Position numbers and translations under genes: made by a program. Below, piece by piece: positions 1 through 6,571 of a DNA stretch of 11,799 bases. Under the pieces are notes generated by a model. It did not search any database. It was not told where the DNA came from and worked only from the letters and a program-made list of their open reading frames with translations. Within the stretch, counting starts at the first letter, position 1; every line of letters begins with the position of its first letter. The stretch comes from Pseudomonadota bacterium (GTDB lineage Bacteria; Myxococcota_A; Polyangia; Polyangiales; Polyangiaceae), in the NCBI GenBank assembly GCA_023411445.1, contig JAEYOT010000256.1, forward strand, positions 1-11,799. The letters run 5' to 3'.

Positions 1-270
1 GCCATGGCCTTGGTGTTCGGGAGCGGCGCCTACGCTGCCCAGCGCTTCCGCACCACGTCGCAGCCCGCCGTCTGCGTCGTGCCGGAGGCGCGGCTCTCCA
101 ACGACGCCGGGCGGCCGCTGCCCTTGAAGACGGGGGCCGACAGCACCAGCGTCCCGGAGGGCGCGACGGTCTACGTCAGGGAGCGCCGCGACGGCCGCTA
201 CCTCGTCGAATGGGGCAACACCGATGGCTGGCTCGGCGCGAGCGATGTTCGCCTGCTCGCTTCCCCCTGA
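1..270 (+). CDS. C-terminal end of a membrane-anchored SH3-like domain protein (BatE-like tail), 5' truncated
   Basis: The reading frame is open from the first base of the window, so this is the 3' end of a longer gene; the ATG at base 4 is probably internal. The visible 89 residues begin with a short hydrophobic stretch (ALVFGSGAYAA), likely the end of a transmembrane helix, followed by basic RFR. Next comes a domain of about 60 residues with the pattern of a bacterial SH3-like fold: a PEARL-type first strand, then PLKTGADSTSVPEGATVYV, and a closing WGNTDGWLGASDVRLL strand pair. A transmembrane helix followed by a C-terminal SH3-like domain is the usual ending of BatE proteins in Bat (aerotolerance) operons, which also carry TPR repeats upstream. 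That assignment is inference from the tail alone, and other SH3-tailed membrane proteins are possible. Confidence 0.5.
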   Translation, partial: AMALVFGSGAYAAQRFRTTSQPAVCVVPEARLSNDAGRPLPLKTGADSTSVPEGATVYVRERRDGRYLVEWGNTDGWLGASDVRLLASP

Positions 271-297
271 AGTCAATCGCAGGCGTCACTTCGGTGT

Positions 298-1239
298 ATG
301 ATCCGCATGGTGCTGCGCGCTTCGCTCGCTCTAGCTCTCTCACTCTCGGCCTGCGCCGGCAAACCCCTCGCGGAGCCGCCGCCTGCTAGGGCCAGCTCGT
401 CCGCGCCAAGCGCGCCTGCGAGCGCGCCGGTCGTCGTCGCGCCAGCACCGGCGGTCGCTGCGTCGTACCGGAACTGTGGGCAAGGCTGCAAGGCCTTCCC
501 CGGAGCGATCGAAGCGTTCGACCACGTGATGGCGCGTCCGCCTCGCGTCCTCGGCGTGGGTGAAGCGCACGCGCAGAGCGCGGGCCCCAAGGTGCCCTCC
601 ACCACGCGCCGCTTCATGGATAGCTTGCTGCCACGTCTGGCACCGCGCGCCGCGGATCTGGTGCTGGAGATTTGGCTCGCGAACGGCAGCTGCGGCCAGG
701 TCGAGCAGAAGGTGCAGCAGCAACAGAAGGAAGTGACTGCGCCGCAGGCCGCCTCCAACCAGAACGATTTCTTGGAGCTCGGGCATCGCGCCAAAGCGCT
801 CGGCATCATGCCGCGCGCCCTGGTCCCCACCTGCGAGCAGTACCAAAAGATCGCCAGCGCGGGCGCGGACGACATCGCAGAGATGCTGGCCATGATCAAA
901 GCCGTCACGCTGCGCGACGTGACCGAGCTCTTGAGCAAGCGCGCTCCGGATCGCATGATCGTTGCCTACGGCGGCGCCATGCACAACGACCTCGTACCTC
1001 GCGCCGGCCGTGAGGACTTCTCTTTCGGGCCGGAGCTCGCCAGTGCCACCGGCGGCAGCTACGTGGAGCTGGACTTGATCGTACCCGAGCAGATCAAAGA
1101 CACGGAAACGTGGCGAGCTCAGCCTTGGTACGGCGCCTATGCGGCGCAGAAGCCGACCGGCGAGGCCTACCTGCTCAGCTGGGCGGAGCACGCCCACGCG
1201 CTGATCTTCCCTCCCACTCCGGCGGAAGCAGCGCCGTGA
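298..1239 (+). CDS. Lipoprotein of the TIKI/ChaN-like superfamily, hypothetical
   Basis: 313 residues. The N-terminus is a lipoprotein signal: a hydrophobic stretch ending in the lipobox LSAC at residues 16-19, so Cys19 should be lipidated after cleavage. A Pro/Ala/Ser-rich linker (about residues 24-55) follows, and the folded domain starts near residue 58. Two motifs resemble those of the TIKI/TraB/ChaN superfamily, which contains metal-binding and haem-binding members: GEAH at residues 88-91 after a hydrophobic strand (PPRVLGVGEAH), and YGGAMHN at 224-230 after the strand RMIVA. A conserved-looking LVLEIW lies at 121-126. The mature part has Cys at 60, 64, 132 and 179, which may form disulphides. 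The gene overlaps manA by four bases (GTGA), so the two are probably cotranslated. There is no clear Shine-Dalgarno before ATG 298; ATG 307 is an alternative start. The fold is fairly likely, but protease, esterase or haem-binding function cannot be decided. Confidence 0.6.
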   Translation: MIRMVLRASLALALSLSACAGKPLAEPPPARASSSAPSAPASAPVVVAPAPAVAASYRNCGQGCKAFPGAIEAFDHVMARPPRVLGVGEAHAQSAGPKVPSTTRRFMDSLLPRLAPRAADLVLEIWLANGSCGQVEQKVQQQQKEVTAPQAASNQNDFLELGHRAKALGIMPRALVPTCEQYQKIASAGADDIAEMLAMIKAVTLRDVTELLSKRAPDRMIVAYGGAMHNDLVPRAGREDFSFGPELASATGGSYVELDLIVPEQIKDTETWRAQPWYGAYAAQKPTGEAYLLSWAEHAHALIFPPTPAEAAP

Positions 1240-2426
1240 TCGACGAGCTCGAGAATACAATTCAGCCCTACGCTTGGGGCTCGTACACCGCCATTTCCAG
1301 CTTGCGCGGCGAGGGCGCTGCGGCCTCCCCTCAAGCCGAGCTGTGGATGGGAGCGCACCCGCTCGCCCCGTCGCGCTTGGCGCGCACGGGGGAGACGCTC
1401 CTGCACGCCATCGCGGAGCGCCCCGCGGAGTGCCTGGGCGAAGCCGTGCTCGCCCGCCATGGTGCGAAGCTACCGTTTTTGCTCAAGGTGCTGGCCGCGG
1501 AGACGCCGCTGTCGCTGCAGGCCCACCCTTCGGCGGCGCAGGCCATAGAGGGCTTCGCAGCGGACGAAGCCGCGCGCATCCCGCTCACCTCACCGCTGCG
1601 CAACTACAAGGACAAGAGCCACAAGCCCGAGCTGCTCTGTGCGCTGACGGAGTTCTGGGCCCTGTGCGGCTTCCGAGATCCCGCGGAGACGCAGGCGTTG
1701 CTGGATGATCTGGCGCTGCCGGAGCTGGCGCAGCTCCGTGCGCTCTTGGAGCGAGGCCCCAGGCCCATCGCCATCAAGAGCGCCTTCTCGTCGTTGATGC
1801 TGAGCCCCAAGAGTGAACGGCGGGAGCTGTCGCGGCGGGGGGCCGAAGCCTGTGCCGAGCGGGCAGCGGGCTCACGCTTCAGCGCCGAGCTCGGCTGGGC
1901 GGCGCGCCTGGGCGAGCTGTACCCGGGCGATGCCGGCGTGGTGAGCGCGCTGCTGCTCAACTTGCTCCGCTTGGAGCCGGGACAGGCCGTCTACTTACCC
2001 GCGGGCAACCTACACGCCTACCTGGGCGGGATGGGCGTCGAGATCATGGCAAGCTCGGACAACGTGCTGCGAGGTGGGCTCACCTCCAAGCACGTCAACG
2101 TGACCGAGCTCTTGCGGATCTTGGACTTCACGCCGCTAGCCGTTAGCCCCATCCACCCGCTCTTGGTAGAAGGCGAGGCGCGCTACGCCGCGCCGGCGCG
2201 CGAGTTCGCGCTGTCGTACTTCGACGTCGCGGACGGCGAGCGGCTCGTCGACGTCGCGGGTCCGGAGATCTGGCTGGTAACGAGCGGCACGGTCGAGCTC
2301 GAGAGCGAAGGACGGTCGCTCACGTTATCCGGCGGCCGCTCGGCTTTCGTGGAAGCGCAGAGCGGGCGGCTTGCGCTGCGCGGGGCGGGGCGCATCTACC
2401 GCGCCAGCGTGCCCTACTCGGCCTGA
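1236..2426 (+). CDS. manA: Mannose-6-phosphate isomerase, type I (class I PMI)
   Basis: 396 residues, a normal length for the family. The cytosolic zinc enzyme interconverts mannose-6-phosphate and fructose-6-phosphate, feeding GDP-mannose and polysaccharide synthesis or mannose use. Seen in the sequence: the N-terminal IQPYAWGSYTAISSL; the zinc-site motif LSLQAHPS with Q95 and H97; the third ligand E132 in SHKPELL; and the class I signature around 254-287 (YLPAGNLHAYLGG, then EIMASSDNVLRGGLTSKH), giving the fourth ligand H260. The GTG start at 1236 is chosen because it begins exactly before the conserved N-terminus, has GGCGGA nine bases upstream, and overlaps the preceding lipoprotein stop as GTGA. 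Longer in-frame starts would add 42 unrelated residues. The 3' end overlaps the convergent VanW gene by 13 bases. Confidence 0.95.
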   Translation: MIDELENTIQPYAWGSYTAISSLRGEGAAASPQAELWMGAHPLAPSRLARTGETLLHAIAERPAECLGEAVLARHGAKLPFLLKVLAAETPLSLQAHPSAAQAIEGFAADEAARIPLTSPLRNYKDKSHKPELLCALTEFWALCGFRDPAETQALLDDLALPELAQLRALLERGPRPIAIKSAFSSLMLSPKSERRELSRRGAEACAERAAGSRFSAELGWAARLGELYPGDAGVVSALLLNLLRLEPGQAVYLPAGNLHAYLGGMGVEIMASSDNVLRGGLTSKHVNVTELLRILDFTPLAVSPIHPLLVEGEARYAAPAREFALSYFDVADGERLVDVAGPEIWLVTSGTVELESEGRSLTLSGGRSAFVEAQSGRLALRGAGRIYRASVPYSA

Positions 2427-4279
2427 GCCTGCTGCTCGGCGTCGGCAGGCTGCTCCGCGTCTTCGGGCTCCGGGCAAGGCTCACCGGTGGCGCCCGGCTC
2501 GCCGTCGGGGATGCGACAGGGGTGAACCTCGACGCGCCTCACCTTCGGTTTGTACGTCACCTTGCGCTTCTCTTCCTTCTTCGTGCCGTCCGCGAACGTG
2601 ACGGTGCGCGAGGCGATCACGCTCCAGCCGATCATGCCGCCCTCTTTCACCTTCTCCTTGTCCGGCTCGATGTCGCGGTTGGGAAGGAGCTCGACGCCAG
2701 GTTTCACGATGTCGCGCCGCTCGGAGACGCTCGACGTGACCTTGCGACCCTGCGTGTCACCGTAAAGCTTCACCGTCACGCTCGTCTTGGTGACGCTGGT
2801 CTTCACCAGCAGCCCGGCGCTGGTGTCATTCTTGAAGATGACGTCCGGCTTCGGCCAGCTCAGCGTGGCTTCGTGCGCCATCGGGTAGCGCGGAAACCAG
2901 TAGCTATGCGGCTGTCGCTCCACGATGTCGTAGCCGGCGTGAAACAGGGCATTGAACAGCGTGGTAGCGAACTGACTCACGCCGCCGCCCACCGTGTCCA
3001 CCATCTCGCCTTCCTCGATGCTGGGCGCGGGCACGAAGCCGTTCTTCTGCGTGCGCGGCCCCACCACTGCGTTGACCGACACGGTCTGGCCCGGCTCCAC
3101 CACCAGCCCGTCCATCAGCTCCGCGATGCGATGGATGTTGGCGACGCGCGCCTCGCAGCACGGATGGCGGGTCGTGAAAGAGCCGACGAGCTGCTTGATC
3201 CCGAGCTGCTCCGCTTGCTCGGTCGTTCTGGCCGGCTGCGGCTCACGCCTGAGCGGCAGCTCGCCGCGCCGCTCGGGCTGCGTGGAGGCAGCCCACAACG
3301 CCGCCGCTACGTCTTCTGCGACCAGGCGCACGCCGGGCTCACCGGGCACGATCTGCACCTCGTCCCGCGCGCTGACAGTGAAGGAGGCGTCGCGGGGCGG
3401 CGCCTCGAACGCCGCGCGCTGTCCCGAAAGCCACTGCTCCAGCCGCGCCGGCTCGAGCAGCAGCACGAGCTCGCTATCCTTGAGCTCGGTCGTGAGCAGC
3501 GGCGCCAGCTCCGCTGGCGTCACCTGCAAGCTGCGCTCTCCCGCGCTGAGCGAGATATCCGCCGCCAGCAAGGCACGGGCACGCTCCACGCAGCGCTGCA
3601 GGGAGCCGGCCGCCAGCTCGTGGGTCACGGCGCGCGTCGGCAGCACCACGTCGCCGCCGAGCTGTCCGCTGGCGAGCGCCACTACCAAAGCGCTCCGCCC
3701 GGCGTCTCGCACCAGCGCTCGACCGGTCCTCGGCGGCACGGCGCGCGGCCCATCCGGGCCAAGCTCGAAGCCGCCGGGAAACGGCGGATCCGTGATCAAC
3801 CGCGGCTCACTGGTCGCGAGCGCCTGCTCGAGCTTGGCAGCGTCCACCTGCACGACGAACGGTAGCTGCTCCACGACCCATAGCGAGCGCACGTAGCGCC
3901 ACACGTCGGCCAGCACGCGGCCGCTCCTGCCCACCGCCAGCGCGCGCTGCGCGGAGGCGGCAGGAGCCAAGCTGAGCCCCAGCTCGGCCGCTGACAGCTC
4001 CACGCGTTGGTCCGCCACGCGGAGGGCGAGCTTGGACGCGTGGACGGCGCGCGCCCGCTCATCGAGTCGCTTCGTGGCCTGCTCCGCGGACAGATCGGAA
4101 AGATCGATCCCGCCGACCCACACGCCAGCGAGCACGCCGTGCTTCGAACGCGCGGCGGCAAACGCCAGCGCGACCACGAGCAGGGGTAAACAGGCTAGCC
4201 CAGCGATCTGCGCACGCCCAAGTGAAATCAAACGTTTGGGCCACGCTCGGCTGCGAGCTTCTGATTCGGACTGGGTCAT
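2414..4279 (-). CDS. VanW family protein, membrane anchored, with putative peptidoglycan-binding repeats
   Basis: 621 residues from the ATG at 4279. That start precedes a short basic N-terminus and a single transmembrane segment at about 22-42, an N-in anchor placing the rest in the periplasm. After the helix, VLAGVWVGGIDLSDLSAEQA matches the way VanW/YoaR-type proteins begin, followed by two regions (about 65-200 and 230-345) resembling the PG_binding_4 repeats of that family. The VanW domain spans about 363-520 and includes LVGSFTTRHPCCEARVANI, VVEPGQTVSVNAVVGPRT, DTVGGGVSQFATTLFNAL and HSYWFPRYP. A strand-rich, G5-like tail (about 520-588) and an acidic low-complexity end follow. VanW occurs in some vancomycin-resistance clusters, but its biochemical role is not established, and nothing nearby suggests glycopeptide resistance. 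The longer in-frame start at 4441 would add 54 atypical residues over the divergent gene. Confidence 0.88.
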   Translation of the reverse strand: MTQSESEARSRAWPKRLISLGRAQIAGLACLPLLVVALAFAAARSKHGVLAGVWVGGIDLSDLSAEQATKRLDERARAVHASKLALRVADQRVELSAAELGLSLAPAASAQRALAVGRSGRVLADVWRYVRSLWVVEQLPFVVQVDAAKLEQALATSEPRLITDPPFPGGFELGPDGPRAVPPRTGRALVRDAGRSALVVALASGQLGGDVVLPTRAVTHELAAGSLQRCVERARALLAADISLSAGERSLQVTPAELAPLLTTELKDSELVLLLEPARLEQWLSGQRAAFEAPPRDASFTVSARDEVQIVPGEPGVRLVAEDVAAALWAASTQPERRGELPLRREPQPARTTEQAEQLGIKQLVGSFTTRHPCCEARVANIHRIAELMDGLVVEPGQTVSVNAVVGPRTQKNGFVPAPSIEEGEMVDTVGGGVSQFATTLFNALFHAGYDIVERQPHSYWFPRYPMAHEATLSWPKPDVIFKNDTSAGLLVKTSVTKTSVTVKLYGDTQGRKVTSSVSERRDIVKPGVELLPNRDIEPDKEKVKEGGMIGWSVIASRTVTFADGTKKEEKRKVTYKPKVRRVEVHPCRIPDGEPGATGEPCPEPEDAEQPADAEQQAQAE

Positions 4280-4312
4280 GATCGAGTGCCGTGAGCGCGG
4301 CCGCGCAGCGCA

Positions 4313-4329
4313 CGCGTGATTTACACGCG
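4313..4329. promoter_or_regulatory. Operator-like inverted repeat in the divergent promoter region
   Basis: CGCGTG at 4313-4318 and CACGCG at 4324-4329 form a perfect 6+6 bp inverted repeat around the AT-rich spacer ATTTA. It lies 34 bases upstream of the VanW start and 40 bases upstream of the divergent gene's ATG at 4370, and overlaps the weak minus-strand -10 candidate. A dimeric regulator site is plausible. Short CG-rich repeats also arise by chance in DNA of this composition. Confidence 0.3.
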
Positions 4330-4346
4330 AGAAGTGCGAGTTTCCA
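4318..4346 (-). promoter_or_regulatory. Weak candidate sigma70-type promoter for the VanW gene
   Basis: On the minus strand TGGAAA (4341-4346, four of six matches to TTGACA) and TAAATC (4318-4323, three of six matches to TATAAT) are separated by exactly 17 bases. This would give a leader of about 30 bases before the ATG at 4279. This is the most AT-rich part of the 90-bp divergent gap. The match is poor and could be chance; it gains slight support from the inverted repeat over its -10. Confidence 0.2.
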
Positions 4347-4369
4347 CGCTCGATTTTGCGTGCTACATC

Positions 4370-4962
4370 ATGGACAGCACCGTGTGGGTCCGACGCTCCG
4401 CCATTCGCCCCGTCCCGTCCTACGCCGGGGTTCCGCAGCACGCGCTGGATACCGTACGCGAAGGGCTGGCGGACGACGACGAAGAGGCACGCAGCCAGCT
4501 GGATGAAGCCTTCGAGCGCTTGAGCGCGCGCAGCCCGCCCTGGCCAGCCACGTGGCTGAAGCGCTCGGTCGCCCGCTCGACGAGACGGCGCTGGCGCTCG
4601 GCTATTTTTTAGCGCTCACCCTGTGGCTCGCGTTCGAAAAGGCCCACGGCAGCCACTTGGAAGAGGTGACGGAAGAGCAGCTAGCCGCCACGGACGAGCT
4701 GCTCACGCTGGATGAGGAGCTGCGCCGAGCCGATCCGGCAGAGTCGCTGGACAGCGACGACGTCATCGCCATGGAGCAGCCGCACGTGCTCTCCTTCGTG
4801 CACGAGCACATCGACGCAACGCTCGACGCCCACGCCGAGGACATCGACGTGGACGACGTGCATGTCGTCTACCGTACGGTGCTGGTAGAAGTGCTGGCGC
4901 TGTCGTACGCCGTGCGCCGCCCCGACGGCTACCCGGTCGCCAAGACCGAGCTGCTCGCGTAG
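4370..4962 (+). CDS. Hypothetical acidic protein interrupted by a -1 frameshift
   Basis: Two overlapping reading frames look like one gene. The first runs from ATG 4370 to the TAG at 4610-4612; the second is open from 4507 to the TAG at 4960-4962 and has a GTG at 4552. Up to about base 4531 the first frame reads as normal protein (LDEAFERLSAR) and then turns Arg/Trp-rich, as off-frame translation does. From base 4531 the -1 frame gives QPALASHVAEALGRPLDETA and then GYFLALTLWLAFEKA, with the G/C-ending codons of the neighbours. Re-reading base 4531 yields a continuous 197-residue product: a basic N-terminal 15 residues, an amphipathic or hydrophobic helix near 75-90, a very acidic middle (EEVTEEQ, DEELRRADP) and a VLVEVLALSYAV helix near the end. 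I do not recognise the family. A sequencing indel, a real mutation or recoding could each explain it. Confidence 0.6.
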
Positions 4963-4969
4963 GCGCGGC

Positions 4970-6469
4970 TCACTCGGCCGCCGGCTGGCTCGCGACGTCG
5001 GACACGACCACGCGGTTCCGCCCCGTGCGCTTCGCCTCGTACAGCGCCTGATCGGCGCGCGCGAACAGCTCGTCGCGCTTACCGGCGCAGCCGGGGCCAC
5101 AGACGGAGGCGCCACCGAAGCTGGCCGTTACCTTGAGCGGTCCGTGCTCCGTGTCGACCACGAGCGCTTCCAACGTCTTTCGGATCCGCTCGGCCGCGAT
5201 GCGCGCGCCGATCATGTTGCTGCCCGGCAAGATCAGCACGAACTCCTCGCCGCCGTAGCGACCCGCCAAGTCTCCGGCGCGCAGGTGCTTCGAAAGCTCC
5301 CGCGCCACGGCCTTGAGCACGTCATCGCCGGTAGCGTGACCGTACAGGTCGTTGAACCGCTTGAAATGGTCCACGTCCACCACGACCAAGGACAACCACG
5401 TCTTGTCGCGGTCCGCCCGCGCCAGATCGCGTGTGAGCGCGCTCTCCAGCGACCGCTTGTTGGGCAGGCCCGTCAGCGCGTCCGTGCTGGCCAGCCGTTG
5501 CAGCTCCTGGTTGGCCGCCTCGAGCTTGGCGGAGAGCTCCTCCTTCTCGGTCAGCAGCGTCTCCAGCCGCCGCACCATGTTCTCGTAGCTCTGGTTCATC
5601 TCCAGCAGGCTGCGACTCACGTCGAGCAGCAGCTGGTCGACGCCCTTCTGCGGGCCAACCTCTCGCTCGAAGGCCGCGCCGCCGTCCGCCACTAGCCCGG
5701 GCAGCGTTTCCAGCAGCTCCGCGATGTCGCGATCGACAATGCCGAGCGACGCCAGCGCGCGCGCCGCCTCTGCCTGCAGCGTAGGCACGTCACCGCCCTC
5801 CCAAACGGCCGCGACGCGCTCGGCGACCCACGCCACCCGAGCCAGCGGCGCGTCTGGCATGACCGGCTCGTGGTGCAGCGCGACAGCCTCGATCAGCTCC
5901 GCAGGCAGCCCGAAGGCGCGCGTGAGCTCCGCGCCGCGCACGGCGTGATCGGTGCCTTGCTCCGCGCGCTCGAACACCACCCGATCCGCAGCCGGCAAGC
6001 GCGCGACTCGCCCGGCCGAGACCAGGTCTTCGCGCGCTCGCGCGAGCAGCCCGACCTCCAGGAACAAGCCGGCGGTGAAAAACTCGTCTACCTCGCGGTG
6101 TCCCAGCTTGCGCGCGATCATTTGGGCCGCTATCGCTCGTCGCAGCGAGTTGCCCAGCAGCGTTTGCCCGTCCGGGCCTTGCGGCACCATATCGGACACG
6201 GCCAAGGACAAGCCCAAGCTGCGCAGGCCGCGCACGCCAATGAAGGCCGTCGCCTGGCGCACGTCCGACACCTTGCGGTTGAAGCCGAACGCCGCGCTGT
6301 TCACCATCGAGATGATGCGCAGCGCGAAGCCGGGATCGCTCTCGGCCAGCTTGGCGAGGTCCGTCGGCGAGACGTCCGGCTTGAGCGCCTCGCGGACGAT
6401 TTGCAGTGCAACGACGGAAAGCGGAGACTTTCCGGTCGATTCCGCGCGTGTAGTGACTGCGGCGATCAT
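4970..6469 (-). CDS. HDOD-GGDEF protein, probable active diguanylate cyclase
   Basis: 499 residues with no membrane segment, so a cytoplasmic signalling enzyme. Residues about 12-225 form an HDOD domain (SDPGFALRIISMVNSAAFGF, then VRQATAFIGVRGLRSLGLSL). The HD-like position reads FLEVG rather than HDIG, and a later LHH precedes EPVMPDAPLA; HDOD domains generally lack phosphodiesterase activity. Residues about 278-328 look like a coiled-coil linker rich in Glu, Leu and Lys. The GGDEF domain (about 329-490) has TDALTGLPNKRS, metal-binding VVVDVDHFKRFND (D365) and an intact GGEEF at 406-410. RAGD at 397-400, five residues before it, fits the RxxD inhibitory site that binds c-di-GMP. The enzyme should make c-di-GMP from two GTP, with product inhibition. 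The ATG at 6469 has no clear Shine-Dalgarno. The gene follows the TerB-like gene on the same strand after 102 bases. Confidence 0.92.
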   Translation of the reverse strand: MIAAVTTRAESTGKSPLSVVALQIVREALKPDVSPTDLAKLAESDPGFALRIISMVNSAAFGFNRKVSDVRQATAFIGVRGLRSLGLSLAVSDMVPQGPDGQTLLGNSLRRAIAAQMIARKLGHREVDEFFTAGLFLEVGLLARAREDLVSAGRVARLPAADRVVFERAEQGTDHAVRGAELTRAFGLPAELIEAVALHHEPVMPDAPLARVAWVAERVAAVWEGGDVPTLQAEAARALASLGIVDRDIAELLETLPGLVADGGAAFEREVGPQKGVDQLLLDVSRSLLEMNQSYENMVRRLETLLTEKEELSAKLEAANQELQRLASTDALTGLPNKRSLESALTRDLARADRDKTWLSLVVVDVDHFKRFNDLYGHATGDDVLKAVARELSKHLRAGDLAGRYGGEEFVLILPGSNMIGARIAAERIRKTLEALVVDTEHGPLKVTASFGGASVCGPGCAGKRDELFARADQALYEAKRTGRNRVVVSDVASQPAAE

Positions 6470-6484
6470 CGGCGAGCCCGGGCA

Positions 6485-6500
6485 GTGAGGCCGATCTCAC
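6485..6500. repeat. Small inverted repeat upstream of the HDOD-GGDEF gene
   Basis: GTGAG at 6485-6489 and CTCAC at 6496-6500 form a perfect 5-bp inverted repeat with a 6-base loop (GCCGAT). It begins 16 bases upstream of the HDOD-GGDEF start on the minus strand, where it could form a small leader hairpin near the ribosome-binding region or be an operator half-site pair. It is short enough to be chance. Confidence 0.25.
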
Positions 6501-6513
6501 AGACGGCTGGCTC

Positions 6514-6537
6514 CGACCAAAACTAAAGTGTTGGTCG
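6514..6537. promoter_or_regulatory. Inverted repeat between the TerB-like and HDOD-GGDEF genes
   Basis: CGACCAA (6514-6520) and TTGGTCG (6531-6537) are a perfect 7-bp inverted repeat around AACTAAAGTG. After one A/G mismatch the stem can continue two more pairs to a TAAA loop. The centre is AT-rich, unlike its surroundings. It lies 45-68 bases before the HDOD-GGDEF start and 35-58 bases after the TerB-like stop. No U-tract follows on the minus strand, so an intrinsic terminator is unlikely; an operator or a leader hairpin fits better. Confidence 0.35.
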
Positions 6538-6571
6538 CTGACAAAGCGGCTCACCTGCCGCAGCCGCGCGC

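Noticed and set aside
340..1260. Long minus-strand open frame of 306 codons opposite the lipoprotein gene
   Set aside because: It is extremely rich in Arg, Gly and His, as expected for an antisense shadow of a GC-rich gene. The plus strand has a lipobox and recognisable motifs.
2522..3865. Long plus-strand open frame of 447 codons
   Set aside because: It lies wholly within the VanW gene on the opposite strand, has His/Arg/Leu-rich text with no family resemblance, and is a shadow of that gene.
2414..4279. Vancomycin resistance function for the VanW-family gene
   Set aside because: No vanA/B, vanH, vanX, vanR or vanS genes are present, and Gram-negative bacteria are generally not targets of glycopeptides. 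Family membership alone does not support resistance.
6514..6537. Intrinsic terminator for the TerB-like gene
   Set aside because: The hairpin is AT-rich in the loop but short, and no U-tract follows it on the minus strand.
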